Assembly (NCBI GenBank): GCA_964019055.1
Contig: OZ025216.1
Span: 7,739,414-7,803,413, forward strand
Direction: 5' to 3'
DNA length: 64,000 nt
Source of the DNA: Anthopleura xanthogrammica
Taxonomy: Eukaryota; Cnidaria; Anthozoa; Actiniaria; Actiniidae
In this document: one piece after another, positions 51,815 through 63,739 of the stretch
Position numbering within the stretch: position 1 is the stretch's first letter
Layout: each line of letters opens with the position of its first letter
Position numbers and translations under genes: made by a program
The notes under the pieces: model-generated
Database searches by the model: none
What the model saw: only the letters and a program-made list of their open reading frames with translations
What the model was told of the DNA's origin: nothing

Positions 51815-52202
51815 TAGGCCATTTAGTTGAGAGTGTGGTGTGGTGCTTACCATTTTTTGTCACCCACCCCTAAATCTGTTTAGTATGTCCCAGCGAACAT
51901 TTGTGCCAAGTTAAGTGCTTGTACTCAAATTTGCAACGATCTTCGCTATATTTTTGTCGCTAACAGACCTGACCATATAGCCAGTTCAAAGTTTAAGAGT
52001 GGCTGGCCGTAAATATCGACTATGGTAGGGGAAAAAAATTTCCCAAATTTTTCTTTTCCTTACCAGAAGATTGCATTAGTTGAGGTGATGCTCAGAAAAA
52101 AATATCAGTAGTTTCCGCCAATCAAGCAAGTCTTCAGTGTGTGACGGAACAATTTCTTGTCCGCGACAGCGCGAGTTCGTTGAGTTGTGCGGGGCAATTA
52201 CA

Positions 52203-52740
52203 TGTTACACATTACATCAAGACAAATAGTTTACTTTATTGATACACAAATCTCACACGCATCAGTCTCAAACATACATAACTGGTAAGCACGATTCACG
52301 AGATAGCCATTGTAAAAGATTCACGTTACCTTATATGCTAGTGTGTCCTTACATGTTGTCTAGTCGTCTCTATTCCTACTCAACTCTTGGGGCACTCTTC
52401 TATATCGTGGCTACTCTCTGGGTTACTCAACTATATCTCTACTATCATGCATCTCAACTATCATCTCTCTGGCGCGCGCTCCGACTTAAATAGTAGCGCT
52501 ATGCCATGATGGACAGATGCCAATCTAATGTAACTTCTCTTAACAACTGATAAGGTGTGCACCCCCCGGCTGGTAGCTATGAAGAAGTAATTCCTAAGTT
52601 TTCTAATAGATTCGCTAAACAGTACATTGAAGTAAAACAACAAATGCAAAGAACAACTAATTGTACGACTTTCTATCAAAAGAAATCTAAGTTGTAGCGA
52701 AGTTCGTTATGAGAATAACCTAGCTAAAACGTTGGTAACA
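52203..52740 (-). mobile_element. LTR-like element, uninterrupted (copy B)
   Basis: Counterpart of the element at 38,706-40,054, 538 bp, without the nested insertion. The minus strand has TATTTAA at 52,492-52,486 and AATAAAG at 52,240-52,234. The empty insertion site for the nested LTR is at about 52,713-52,719. Confidence 0.45.
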
Positions 52741-53264
52741 GTAAACAGAAAATATCGTGAACAACTCATAAATTAGCTAAAATATTAAAATTACATTTAA
52801 GGACTTCCCATTTTATAGCGTCTCTGGCAACCGTGGTTTCCAACGTAAAATGAATGGTACTGAAAGGCTATTTGTTCAATGAACATATGTCCAAATAATA
52901 AGGGATTAACTTAGTATACACTAGAGATAAACACAATGAAGGCCGATTCCCGATTCTTATTGTTTGGACATGTAGTACATTTTTACCTATTATTAAGTAA
53001 TCCTTTTTCATGTTTGATTCATGTTCCAAGGGTTACAGTAATTGAATACGATAACAGCTGTGATTAATATGGGCAAGAGTTGAAAGAACACGACTAGAAT
53101 TCCGTGTCGTCACACTTGTACGTCCCAGCTTAATTACTCCAAGTCCTTCATGACATCTAGACAAAGGTCTTGAAACATATATTATTTATTCAAGGGGACT
53201 TTTAGAATCCGCCTTTGATTCTGTATGTCACAAAAAGCTCCTGGCTATGGTATATATACTAGTT

Positions 53265-53418
53265 ATACAATGGTTTCGAGTGGCATACCGTGGAACATCC
53301 CACGAGTCACATGTAGTTTCTAGTATACACACGAGCCTTTAGGCGAGTGTGTATACAAAGAAAATACAAGTGACGAGTGGGATATCGATCCACGGTATGT
53401 TACGAGAAACCATTGTAT
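53265..53418. mobile_element. Small foldback element (copy B)
   Basis: Counterpart of 40,575-40,728. Confidence 0.65.
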
Positions 53419-53426
53419 AACCATTT

Positions 53427-53822
53427 TATCCCACACCATAGAAAATACAAATGCATAGATCAAATGCGCAGTGCATGATGGGAAGGAAGAGTGAAATACC
53501 GACGAATACACGCATCAAGCATTCCGCGCTACTGCTCTAAGCGCATGCTCAGGGGATTAAAAAGTGGGATAATATTTTGTAAAATATGCAATTTTTTGGT
53601 ATATTTGACTCAAAATTCGCTGAACGGTACGTGATCTTGAATATTTAATGAAAATTTTGTTTGACAAGAAAAATACAACTAAAATATAACATGTTTTACA
53701 AAATATTATCTCACTTTTTAATCCCCTGAGCATGCGCTTAGAGCAGTAGCGCGGAATGCTTGATGCGTGTATATGCAACGGCTTTCCTGCTTTCTGATTG
53801 GCTGTATTTTCTATGGTGTGGG
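53427..53822. mobile_element. Large foldback element (copy B)
   Basis: Counterpart of 40,737-41,115, with about 18 extra bases in the loop near 53,655-53,672. Confidence 0.75.
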
Positions 53823-53863
53823 ATAAGTAGAGGTTATTACATGGGCGCGCGGAGATACGAATT

Positions 53864-54952
53864 TTATCTTCGAGTGTTGAAAAGATCTCCCACAAGTGAG
53901 CGCAGCGAACTACTACTAATTACAACTAAAAGAATAATTAAGAAAATAATTACGACAGAAACAATAAAATGTCGTCTTCTGTCCTGTTCTAGCTTCTTCT
54001 GTCGTAAAAGCTGTCTGTTTTCATATTCTAGCTTCCTCTTCTGTTGTTTAAACTGTCTTTTGTCCCCTTCTAGCTTCTCCTTCTGCTTTTTAAGCTGTCT
54101 GTTTTCCTCTTCTACACTCTTTTTCTGTTGTTTAAGCTGTCTTTTATACTCTTCTAGCTTCTCCTTCTGCTGTTTAAGCTGTCTGTTTTCCTCTTCTACA
54201 CTCTTCTTCTGTTGTTTAAGCTGTCTTTTATATTCTTCTAGCTTCTCCTTCTGCTGTTTAAGCTGTCTGTTTTCCTCTTCTACACTCTTCTTCTGTTCTT
54301 TAAGCTGTCTGTTTTCCTCTTCTACACTCTTCTTCTGTTCTTTAAGCTGTCTTTTATACTCTTCTAGCTTCTCCTTCTGCTGTTTAAGCTGTCTGTTTTC
54401 CTCTTCTACACTCTTCTTCTGTTGTTTAAGCTGTCTGTTTTCCTCTTCTACACTCTTCTTCTGTTGTTTAAGCTGTCTGTTTTCCTCTTCTACACTCTTC
54501 TTCTGTTGTTTAAGCTGTCTTTTATACTCTTCTAGCTTCTCCTTCTGCTGTTTAAGCTGTCTGTTTTCCTCTTCTACACTCTTCTTCTGTTCTTTAAGCT
54601 GTCTGTTTTCCTCTTCTAGCTTCTCCTTCTGCTGTTTCGACTGTGTTTTATCATCTTCTAACTTCTCATTCTGTAGTCTAAGCTGTCCATTTTCATATTC
54701 TTGCTTCTCCTTCTGCTGTTTAAACTGTCTTTTATCTTCTTCTAACTTCTCATTCTGTTGTCTTAGCTGTCCATTTTCATATTCTAGCTTATCCTTCTGC
54801 TGTTTAAACTGTCTTTTATCCTCTTCTAACTTCTCATTCTGTTGTTTAAGCTGTCTGTTTTTCGTTTCCAGTTCCTCTTGTTCTCTTAGATGTCTTAACT
54901 CCTCTAATTCGACCGGTAAAGGTTTCGTTAACGTGTGTTTGCCCTTAGCGGC
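53864..54952 (-). CDS. Gene copy 3, coiled-coil exon with hydrophobic tail (last exon)
   Basis: A 362-codon exon with an acceptor at 54,953-54,954 in the same position as its counterpart at 41,208-42,431. It has 14-residue coiled-coil units, four fewer than the other copy. It is followed by a hydrophobic run (about 13-17 Val/Ile/Leu/Phe residues) and a 17-residue polar C-terminus that the other copy lacks. The tail-end codons lie in DNA next to a foldback element (53,427-53,822), so the C-terminus may have been reshaped by it. It is the proposed last exon of the only open gene in the window: 700 + 245 + 1,089 coding bases give 677 residues in one frame. Confidence 0.65.
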   Translation of the reverse strand, partial: AAKGKHTLTKPLPVELEELRHLREQEELETKNRQLKQQNEKLEEDKRQFKQQKDKLEYENGQLRQQNEKLEEDKRQFKQQKEKQEYENGQLRLQNEKLEDDKTQSKQQKEKLEEENRQLKEQKKSVEEENRQLKQQKEKLEEYKRQLKQQKKSVEEENRQLKQQKKSVEEENRQLKQQKKSVEEENRQLKQQKEKLEEYKRQLKEQKKSVEEENRQLKEQKKSVEEENRQLKQQKEKLEEYKRQLKQQKKSVEEENRQLKQQKEKLEEYKRQLKQQKKSVEEENRQLKKQKEKLEGDKRQFKQQKRKLEYENRQLLRQKKLEQDRRRHFIVSVVIIFLIILLVVISSSSLRSLVGDLFNTRR

Positions 54953-55270
54953 CTGAAACAAATAAAGACAGAACAGTAAAAAAACTGAAAAGCTATTTTT
55001 TCTGTTAATAGTAGTTATACATAGGGTGTTGACTCAACTTACAATGTAATATGTAATCAATAGTGAATTTACAGGCCTGGAACTGCTGCCGCAGACTGGT
55101 CAGTTATTTTTTTCGTATTTATTTACCAATATGTAGCCAGGAGTTGCCCCCTTCAGCATTGCTGATATCAATGGGGGTCCTGGTAAGTTAGAGAACATGA
55201 TAAATCAGTGAACAGATCTAGAAAAATAATAATCTACAAAAAAACGAAAAATGAAATTTTAAGATCAAAA

Positions 55271-55760
55271 TAAAAAACATCCCTAATCTCCACTCGGTCC
55301 CGAAGAAATATTGATTTACATGGATTGTTTTACGATGTTCGGGAGCTCGTTGTCAGTATGCGTTTGTCCCCTGTAATGCCACTGACTTCCTCCATTCTAT
55401 CAAAAGTCAGTTCTTATTTTTGGAAGTACTGTGATGTACCACGACTAAAGAACATTTTTAGAAGGTTAATTAAGCTCGATCATTAATAAAAATAGCACTC
55501 TTTTAAAACAACACTGGAGATTGTGAGTACAATGAATAGTTTGCAATACATTGGATTGCCAGGAGTTTAGTCTTGACCATTTAAAACTCAGTTTTTTTAA
55601 AAACATCCCTAATCTCCACTCAGTCCCGAAGAAATATTGATTTACATTGTTTTACGATGCTCGGGAGCTCGTACAATAAATAGTTTGCAATACATTGGAC
55701 TGCCAGGAGTTTAGTCTTGACCATTTAAAACTCAGTTGTTTAGCTACCAGTATGCAAGCA
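55271..55760. repeat. Local duplication with internal loss (copy C)
   Basis: The stretch starting AAAAACATCCCTAATCTCCA at about 55,271 reappears at about 55,600, runs to GGGAGCTCG and then jumps to the sequence around AATAGTTTGCAATACATTGG, which itself already occurred at about 55,536. This breaks the region equivalent to the 100-codon ORF of A and B. Confidence 0.65.
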
Positions 55761-56141
55761 CTACTTATATAGAGTTTATATCTACATACCAATTTTTTTT
55801 CTCTCCCACCTGAAATGAAATATCGGTCTAATTAATAAGTAATAAGCCAGTGTAAAAAAAATGGATATTTTTTATTATAGGAAAGGCATAACTGAAAGTG
55901 CGCGCGTGTGCTGTGTGCTCTCATAATGCACGCGTTCCCAACCAATCAGAAAGCGAGATGTATAACAGTTATTTTATAATGCGTCATCAGAATTCTGCCC
56001 TTTTACACAATAATGACGAACTTGTACATATTATGCAAGAGGTTGGTGACGAATAGCCTGTGTGCAGCCGGCGACTTTAACGCAGTATAGGTGACGAAAT
56101 CCTTAGTTTGCATTCTCTCAGTTCTCGCGTTCTCATCAAGG

Positions 56142-56585
56142 GAGCAGGGCAGAAATAAATTTATTGATTGGTCTTCCTGTGGTATTGAAGTGTGCTGACG
56201 AATGCATGCGGCGGCTTTCCACGAAAATATAGCGTGGGTTGAGTGGGTTCACTTAAATATCCAAGATGGCGCTTACATAATATTGACCCCATGAGCACGG
56301 CAGAGATAAATTTATTGATTGGTCTTCCTGTGGTAATGACGTTTGCTGACGAATGCGGTTTACCACGAAAATATAGCGTGGGCTCACGTAAATATCCAAT
56401 ACGGTGGCTTACATAATATTGACGCGTCAATAATATATAACGTCCGCCATATTTGTTTACCTATGAGCCCGCACGCATTTTAAGAAAACAGCGTTGCATC
56501 AACACCACAGGAAGCCCGTGCGCTTAGAAAAGCTGCACGTTAATACCACAGGATGACCAATCAATAAATTTATCTCTGCCGTGAT
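56142..56585. mobile_element. MITE-like element (copy C)
   Basis: Counterpart of the element at 626-1069, with the same doubled left end and inverted right end. The spacer between the left ends matches A rather than B. Confidence 0.7.
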
Positions 56586-56846
56586 CTCTGTTCTCATCAG
56601 TACAAATCAAAGGTTTATGAAAATGGTCCAAAGTCCCTCAATACCGTACTTTAAAAAAAAAAAAAAAATTAGGAGCTATCAACCTTAGCGGCAATTTGCT
56701 TTGTTTGCACCAAATATTCTTGACCCTTGGACTCTTTCCTTGGATTCACCAACAAACACTCAGTGCCCTGATTATGATTATTTTATTAAATCTATAAATT
56801 AGAATTAAAAACATATCTAATAATACATACCCGAGGTTTCCATTAC

Positions 56847-57091
56847 GTACTTATTCTTGGTGGTAGGTTGGTGCTGATCATGAAGGGCAGGTAGTTCCCC
56901 TGAAGGTGAAGCATGGAACCCATTCTCACTATTAGGCTGTTCAGTGGAGGGCGAGGATTCGGCCCCTTCTGTTGGTTCTCCAGTCTCATCTTTATGGCCA
57001 AACGACGAGGTGCCTGCTGGCTGTCCAGACTCAGCTCCAAGGGCAAGTGGTAAGTCCATTGGACCATCTGTATGCGATGCAGATGTCGTTT
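56847..57091 (-). CDS. Gene copy 3, linker exon
   Basis: The acceptor is at 57,092-57,093, phase 1. It encodes about 81 residues, acidic and rich in Ser, Pro, Thr, Gln and Gly, with no Cys: a likely flexible spacer between the N-terminal domain and the coiled coil. As in copy 2 there are two possible donors. One after the Tyr codon at 56,847 is phase 0 and joins the coil exon in frame. The other, at 56,831, has the better GTATGT motif but the wrong phase for a direct join. Transcript data would settle this. Confidence 0.55.
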
Positions 57092-57300
57092 CTTTGGGGG
57101 GAAATATTTATAATCAATCTTAGACGCAAAAGAATGAGGTTTCGATATTTCTAATCTAACCTAAGTCACCATACCTGTTACGCTTGGTCTTTGTGCCAAG
57201 TAGCATGCAAATTTTATTCATCTATTCGAACCATGTATAAGTCAGGATTTATAAAGGTGGTTATCTACTGTTGGACAAACAGACATTTAATAAGTATTAC

Positions 57301-58023
57301 CTTTTTTTATTTCGAACATGAAAATCGAGATTGTGCAGTCGCGATCCTTTGTCTTTTTGTAACATCCCACTATAGTTTTTTCTTCTTCCAAGATAACTCG
57401 AAGTGGCCCAGCCTTGTTCAGTTTCCCATACTGAACCGCCTCATTAACGTGATAGATATTACTCTGTGATTGGCTTTGGCTCACGCTGAAGGAAATGAAC
57501 GTAAGATAGTCGGCACCACATTCCTTTCCTAGTCCATACAAGCTCTTGCTGGGATCTAGAATTTCATTAATTCCAGCCTGTATCTTGCAGTATTTCATCA
57601 TAAACTTGCTATCATTTAGATCTTCAGAATCACAGCACAAAAAGAAATGCCCATTAAATGCAATCACAAACGGGTTGTTTTCCAGGGTACATTCTTTCGG
57701 TTTCATGGACTTCTCATTCTTTTGAATCTCTATATACTTAATGACTGCTTTGGTCACCTTTCCTTGGATGTTGCTAACAGAACTATAAAGAAGGTATTTA
57801 GACCTTTCTAATTTATTCCTCTTGACTTTGGCTGAAGGATCTATGAAATATTCGACGAAATATTTAAGATCGGCATCTTTTTTCAAAAAGACTCCGTGGA
57901 ATTTAATATTTGAAGATTTCTCCAGATTTCCTTCAGGTTTTTCCAGAATTGTCAATTCAACAGTGGCAGTTCCTGCAGTAGCCGTATCCACGAAAGGCAT
58001 TGTTGCTTTATACTGAAGATTAC
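57301..58023 (-). CDS. Gene copy 3, N-terminal domain exon (intact)
   Basis: This is the only open copy of the exon. It follows an acceptor at 58,024-58,025 (TTTTATATTCAG), has ATG at 57,998-58,000 and a donor (G/GTAATA) at 57,300, giving 233 codons plus one base. I do not recognise the family. There is no signal peptide and no membrane segment. The first half is rich in Lys/Glu with alternating hydrophobics. The second half holds all seven Cys, including a CC pair in the motif FFLCCDSED, a SQSQSQS run, and two strand-like stretches near the end, which suggests a beta-rich fold. The open frame before the ATG reaches the acceptor, so an upstream exon may extend the protein. With the linker (56,847-57,091) and coil (53,864-54,952) it forms a 677-residue model: globular head, spacer, coiled coil, tail anchor. 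Function unknown. Confidence 0.65.
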
Positions 58024-59069
58024 CTGAATATAAAAGAAAAATGAGTTTAGTGTGTGTATAGATATGAAAAAATGAAATCCAAATCTACCTGTTCATGACA
58101 CCCCCACACAGACCTGGTTGCAACACTCCAGTTGGCTTAAGGTAATTCCCTTGAAAGAAATTTTGCCAATAACTTTGTTCTGAAACTTTGTATGGACATT
58201 AATGATGTAATGGACATTTAAAAACTGCAATAAAAAGAGGGGGTCACCATTCTCATTTTCCCACTAGATACTCTTCAAATGTAGGAATATACAGATTCTA
58301 TGGCGAAATGTGGTAGCAACCGGAAGTCGTAATCCAAAACGTTTATTCTCGGTTCAAAGTACTTCCTTACAATAAAACGTACCTATAATTCAAAGCTGAA
58401 TAATCATTCTATACTTCTAAATCCATCAAAGTAATTAAATGACTAGAATAGTTGAAATATTAGGGAAAAAAGCAAGTATGCACACCTCTACGAACGTCCG
58501 GAAATCGTACACTTCAACTATTCTCATCAAAATATTTCAAAATTTATCCAATAAAGTTTCCTTCATATTTTGATATATGATTCCCAGAACCGTTTTTATT
58601 TTAAAATCTTAAATAAAAAATGGGGGTCACCATTCTCGTTTTTTGATTTATTTTGAAAAAACATCGAAAAACTGGCACTTTACCGAGAGGAGACTGGGGC
58701 GAGTTTTACAAAAATCAAATCGCTCAAAAAAGAGAAAAAAGTAGGATTTAGTTTTAAATAGAATTTTTACCTAGAATATGAAAGTAAAATGTCTAGCCTG
58801 TGTAAGTTCCCTGCTTTTAGTCGTATGCGCAGAAAGATGCGCAGTGCAAAACAAAGGAATTACCTTAATGAGTGTGAGCATCAACAGGTCTGTTATACTG
58901 GGAAGGCAGGGGCGTAGGCAGGGGCGTAGGCAGGGGCTGAGGCAGGAACCCCCTTCCTGTTGTCCTGTTGGCCGTTTGTTTTTAGTTGGTCGTTGTTTTG
59001 GGTTTTTGTTTTTGTATCAGATATACAACCTCCTCCAAGGACAAGGATTTCTATTGTGTTTTCCTCATT

Positions 59070-59610
59070 ACTCGGCGCTTCCCTAGGAAGCAAGCCCGAG
59101 TCTAAAAATGCAAGCCGTTCTTCGTATTTGGGCTCCAAATGGGGGTCATGGTCCCAGGCGTTCCAAGCACAGACTATGGAAACTGGGCACGAGAATCGTC
59201 ACGCACCTTCGCTCGCTCCCTGTTCTTGGTTTAGAGAATGCTCAGTTTTGAGAATAAGGCTTTAGAAGGAATCATGTCCAATACGCTATCTAATACGCTC
59301 ATCTTGCATACAAATGCACACACCATTCGTGGCAGACCTACACTCAAAGAAGTCGAGCGTTTTTGGAACGGGTCGGTCCACGAATCTCATAGCTTGAAAG
59401 CGTTGAAAACTTTGAAATCATGCAGACTTCATACTAGTTCTTCCGAGATAGCAAATGACCGATATACGAGCCCTAACTATAAAACACTGACAAAACTATG
59501 ACTATTGACTTGACAACAAACTGTGATGCTAAAATGAACACCTCGAGGTGTTCATTTCAGCATCACAGTTTGTTGTCAAGTCAATATCAAGAATCTTCGT
59601 GAGCATATAA
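59070..59610. mobile_element. Sequence private to copy C
   Basis: Between CCTCATTA (about 59,068), which matches A near 4,332, and TAATGTTTATATAAAGCG (about 59,621), which matches A near 4,350, copy C has about 540 bp with no counterpart in A or B. It ends in the 82-bp palindrome. I see no recognisable protein; ORFs of about 85-100 codons are not supported. It is probably an inserted element, possibly linked to the nearby deletion of the 3,250-4,290 equivalent. Confidence 0.45.
59504..59585. repeat. 82-bp near-perfect palindrome
   Basis: Two 41-bp arms with no loop, centred on CTCGAG at 59,544/59,545. The outer ends read ATTGACTTGACAACAAACTG. Only one position of 41 fails to pair. As RNA or single-stranded DNA it would form a very stable hairpin. 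Confidence 0.9.
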
Positions 59611-60161
59611 TGTAAATATAATGTTTATATAAAGCGTTTTACTCGAGTAGACGGCGAACCATGTCCAGATGATATTTCAACCAACTAATCAATAATTATA
59701 CTAAAAACAAATATACAGGATAAAAGAACAAAGAAATTAAAGAATTAGAAACTCAGTGATGAAGATAAAACAAGGACTCGATTCTGAGAAATCTTGAATC
59801 AAAAAGACTGTGACGTTCCGTGTTAAAGTTGCGATAATCAGTACAAGTGAAGATTCCCAAGACTGTCTGGGCTGTAAAACAGATATAATATCATTTTTAC
59901 CCACCTTTTTGCACTCAGTTTTGGCACTTTTAAGGGGATATGTTTTCCTTTATACGAAGATGAGTTGAGTTCTCCATGCAATTTCCGTCTTTGTAGGTAC
60001 TTCCAAGAAACCTGCATCCTTGCGTGACGTCACGCGAACCACAGGCTTCCCATAGAAAGACCAACAAAGCCGGTTTGGATCCAGGTGAATAATTTTATAT
60101 AAATAAACTCATTTATCGCGACCATTAAATAGACCATAAACTCCTTGCATCACTTATGAAT

Positions 60162-60245
60162 GCAGCTCAATTTGGAGGACAAAACAACAGGTTCCAATTC
60201 TCAGGAGATTGAAATTCCTTTATTTTCTCCTCCAAATTGAGCTGC
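60162..60245. repeat. 18-bp inverted repeat (copy C)
   Basis: Same 84-bp structure as at 4,900-4,983, arms intact. Confidence 0.65.
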
Positions 60246-60686
60246 TTTGACGTCGCGTGCAAGGGGTCTATACAGTAAAATACGACTCATTAAAACAGCT
60301 AACGTTTATTTCTGTTCAATTCTTGACTGAAATACAATTGTGTTGCTTTTAAAACTCATCAACATCATGACAGATAAAGTCCTAGTTACAATGCATAGGA
60401 CACTGCAGCCCACATTCTATATAAAAGCTCAAATACTATGGATTACATTTGCAGCTCATAGCAGGTAAAGTAGTTAGAGTATGACTGACTCCCCAATGAA
60501 CCTAGCCTAATAAGTCCTAGCTAGTTACAGGGTTCGTACATGATCCTCTGTGAGAATTTCCAAAACTTTCCAAAGCCTTTTGACTCAAATTTCCAAAATT
60601 ACACAAAGCGCAAAACTGAAGCCAAATTCATGGATCTGAAAGATTCAACATATTACATTTACAACGAAAACAATTATTTGCAAGTC

Positions 60687-60937
60687 ATGAACGTTTATAC
60701 TTCCAATATGTAAATGACCGTGACGTCACCCCAGGTTTCATTTAATATACAAACTTTAACAGGTTCACAGAAAACGTATTTAATAAGCATCATCATTATA
60801 CTCATGGTTTTCACAATGTTTACAGTAAATTTTGGTGTCTGATAATGGCCAGTGTTTAGTATTATAAGTAAAACAAATATACTCAAAAGCCTGGGGTGAC
60901 GTCACGGTCATTAACATATTAAAGTATAAACCTTCAT
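60687..60937. mobile_element. MITE-like element with CRE-containing inverted ends (copy C)
   Basis: Counterpart of 48,200-48,450. Both ends are present, with TGACGTCA at 60,721-60,728 and 60,897-60,904. Confidence 0.65.
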
Positions 60938-61079
60938 ATCTTAAAGAAGCAACACTCAAATGAAAAAATATATTACCATTCAACTAGTCGCTTCATGTAG
61001 AATTGATGCAGAAAGTATTGTATCAGGGGTTAGGTGCACTTTAAAAGTATTTAATTCGTTAATTGCTAGACAACATGTG

Positions 61080-61232
61080 GAATGGATTGGAAACTGAGTG
61101 GGATAAGTGGAAAGAAAAGAAAAAAGTGAAGAGCAGAAGAGAAGAGAGAAAAGAGGACAGCAAAAAGAAGAAAGGGAATCAAAGCAATGAAATGAAAGGA
61201 AAAAAGAGAAAAGGAAATAAATAGATTGAATG
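61080..61232. repeat. Purine-rich tract (copy C)
   Basis: Counterpart of 48,597-48,745, nearly identical to it. Confidence 0.6.
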
Positions 61233-61429
61233 CATGAACTATGAGGAGTTAAAAAGAAGAGCACTAATCGTTGTACTGAAATGTTTCAGTAAATCAAATT
61301 TACCGAATAAATTTTTGTAATGTTTTTCTTGCATGGGTTTGTGACATTTTTTATTTTTGGTCACGTGATTTTCGATATATCCGATTAGGACTGAAACAAT
61401 AGCACAAAGGAATTTTCATATACCTCTGA

Positions 61430-61445
61430 GGGGGGGGGGGGGGGG
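61430..61445 (+). repeat. Run of 16 G before the array (copy C)
   Basis: Counterpart of the G run in copy B. Confidence 0.7.
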
Positions 61446-61557
61446 AGAAAACTTAGGACTGTAAACAGCCTTGATCGAGTCACAAAAACACACTTTATCT
61501 GATTCCGCAGCTGAAACAAAAAAATGTAGAAATAGGGTTACGTTTCAGTATACGTTT

Positions 61558-62276
61558 CACGAGATGGATTGGATGAACACAAAGGAATAAGAATGTACAC
61601 GAGATAGATTGGATGAACGCATAGGGATAAGAATGTACCCGAGATGGAATGGATGAACGCATAGGAATAAGAATGTACACGAGATGGATTGGATGAACGC
61701 ATAGGAATAAGAATGTACACGAGATAGATTGGATGAACACATAGGAATAAGAATGTACACGAGATGGATTGGATGAACGCATAGGAATAAGAATGTACCC
61801 GAGATGGATTGGATGAACGAAAAGGAATAAGAATGTACACGAGATGGATTGGATGAACGCATAGGAATAAGAATGTACACGAGATGGATTGGATGAACGC
61901 ATAGGAATAAGAATGTACACGAGATGGATTGGATGAACGCATAGGAATAAGAATGTACACGAGATGGATTGGATGAACGCATAGGAATAAGAATGTATAC
62001 GAGATGGATTGGATGAACGCATAGGAATAAGAATGTACACGAGATGGATTGGATGAACGCATAGGAATAAGAATGTACACGAGATGGATTGGATGAACGC
62101 ATAGGAATAAGAATGTACACGAGATGGATTGGATGAACGCATAGGAATAAGAATGTACACGAGATGGATTGGATGAACGCATAGGAATAAGAATGTACAC
62201 GAGATGGATTGGATGAACACATAGGAATAAGAATGTACCCGAGATGGATTGGATGAACGCATAGGAATAAGAATGA
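61558..62276. repeat. 40-bp satellite array, 18 units (copy C)
   Basis: Same length and nearly the same unit order as the copy B array, with the same edges. The minus-strand ORFs over it are artefacts of the stop-free unit. Confidence 0.95.
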
Positions 62277-62386
62277 GATGCATTTTCGTTGTTTCCCCTT
62301 TGTTTGTTTGTTTTTTCCTCTGCTGATTATAATAATTGTAAACCTATTTCAAAAAGACGTCGATGGGAGATCTGAAATCTTAAATC

Positions 62387-62614
62387 TTAGACCGTGTAAC
62401 AAGCTGTAAAATGTAATATATTCACAGCCAAACAACGTAGCCGGCTTTTAGATTGGAATATGAAGCATGACCTTTGAGTTAGGAATGTAATTTTTCTTAT
62501 TTTAGCAAGAAAACATAAAAGGACAAAAGTTTTGTTCAGTTTCAGATCGCCCATTTCAGATCTCCGATCGACAACGTTTTTTGAAATACGCGCATGCGCA
62601 TGCTTGATGTACAT
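62387..62614 (-). CDS. Possible 75-residue microprotein (copy C)
   Basis: The predicted protein is identical to those in A and B, with only silent differences in DNA. Confidence 0.35.
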   Translation of the reverse strand: MYIKHAHARISKNVVDRRSEMGDLKLNKTFVLLCFLAKIRKITFLTQRSCFIFQSKSRLRCLAVNILHFTACYTV

Positions 62615-63203
62615 TTACACATCTCTTTTATGCCAAACATTCCACTTGTCAAAATGTTCTGAGGGATGAGAAAATAAAACCTCCCAGGCTGATTCGTGTA
62701 TACGTCGCATCTGGGTTTTTCAAAACACGTCCCACATGGAAAGAAATAACCACAACGACAAAACCATCAGCAATACAAGCGACATACCGGGTGTGCTGGT
62801 CATAGCAAGGGGTTAATCATCTACGGTCTAGGGGCCGACTAACCTCTCCCTTAGGCTTCGGCCGAGCTTCCTGATCAGTCAGTAATGTCCTCCCGGGATA
62901 GCGGTGTTGGGGCCGAAATCTCCAGCGTAGCCGTAAGTCCATACGGGGCTTCAGCACTCGATGTCTGGAAGTATGGTCCTGGTTAATCAATCAATAAAAA
63001 CAAATTATTTCCATAAACCTGAGTCTTTATTGAAGATAAAATATTAAGAAGATGAATTTTAGAAAGTAGACTGAAGGCTCGCACCTACAAGTTTTTCCAT
63101 GTTCTGATAATACTTTATTCCTAACATAGATAGATCCATCATATTACAAATCGTAGTCGCGCTACGCTCATAACGATAAAAGTTCACACCGAAGAAGAGT
63201 CTA

Positions 63204-63331
63204 AAGGATGGTGGCACAATTCCATCCATCAAACTTGCTTTCCAAGGTTATCAATATGGGATGTTTGCGCGAGGTCAGTCTCAATGATGGTGGCGCAATT
63301 CCATCCATCAAACTTGCCTTCCAAGGTATAT
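63204..63331. repeat. 79-bp minisatellite, about 1.6 units (copy C)
   Basis: Same as copy B. Confidence 0.75.
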
Positions 63332-63429
63332 ATGAACCGACCTTTCTAGGTTATAATGTATATGATATGATGTTATCACGAGGGAGGCCAGTCTGAAGGA
63401 TGGTGGCAGAATTCCATTCATTAAAATGA

Positions 63430-63725
63430 CCTTTGGCGTGGGGTAAAACGCTTGCCTCTCGCCTCCACGGTCGGGGATCTATTTCCAGTCTCCTCATTTG
63501 AGCTGTGTTGGTTGGTTCTCTTTTTCTGATTCCGAAAGTCTTCGATTGACCATAATCCACGTTTCTCGCTGTTTCCTGTTCTTCTAGTTGACGCGTGTAC
63601 CATTTGTGAGAAGGCAAAGTTTCCAGCTCTTTTCGGTTGGTGGACGCGGGAATTTCCAACCCGATGGATTGGTTCAAATGGTAAGTACTCATCTTCGTAT
63701 TAGTTAACGCATGTTGAATAAAGCA
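63430..63725 (+). mobile_element. Possible SINE (copy C)
   Basis: Same head as copy B, with a body intermediate in length between A and B. It ends near AATAAA at about 63,717. Confidence 0.35.
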
Positions 63726-63739
63726 CAGGCATGCAGTCC

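Larger units (their letters stand above)
42861..55370. repeat. Tandem segmental duplication, copy B (12.5 kb)
   Basis: This is a complete copy of the duplicated unit, with an 18-unit 40-bp array. The left part follows copy A closely, including a shared nonsense mutation in the gene. The part around the array follows copy C, with the same 16-G run, the same array length and the same array flanks. Copy B has its own insertion at about 45,980-46,273, and lacks about 590 bp present in A and C. Confidence 0.9.
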
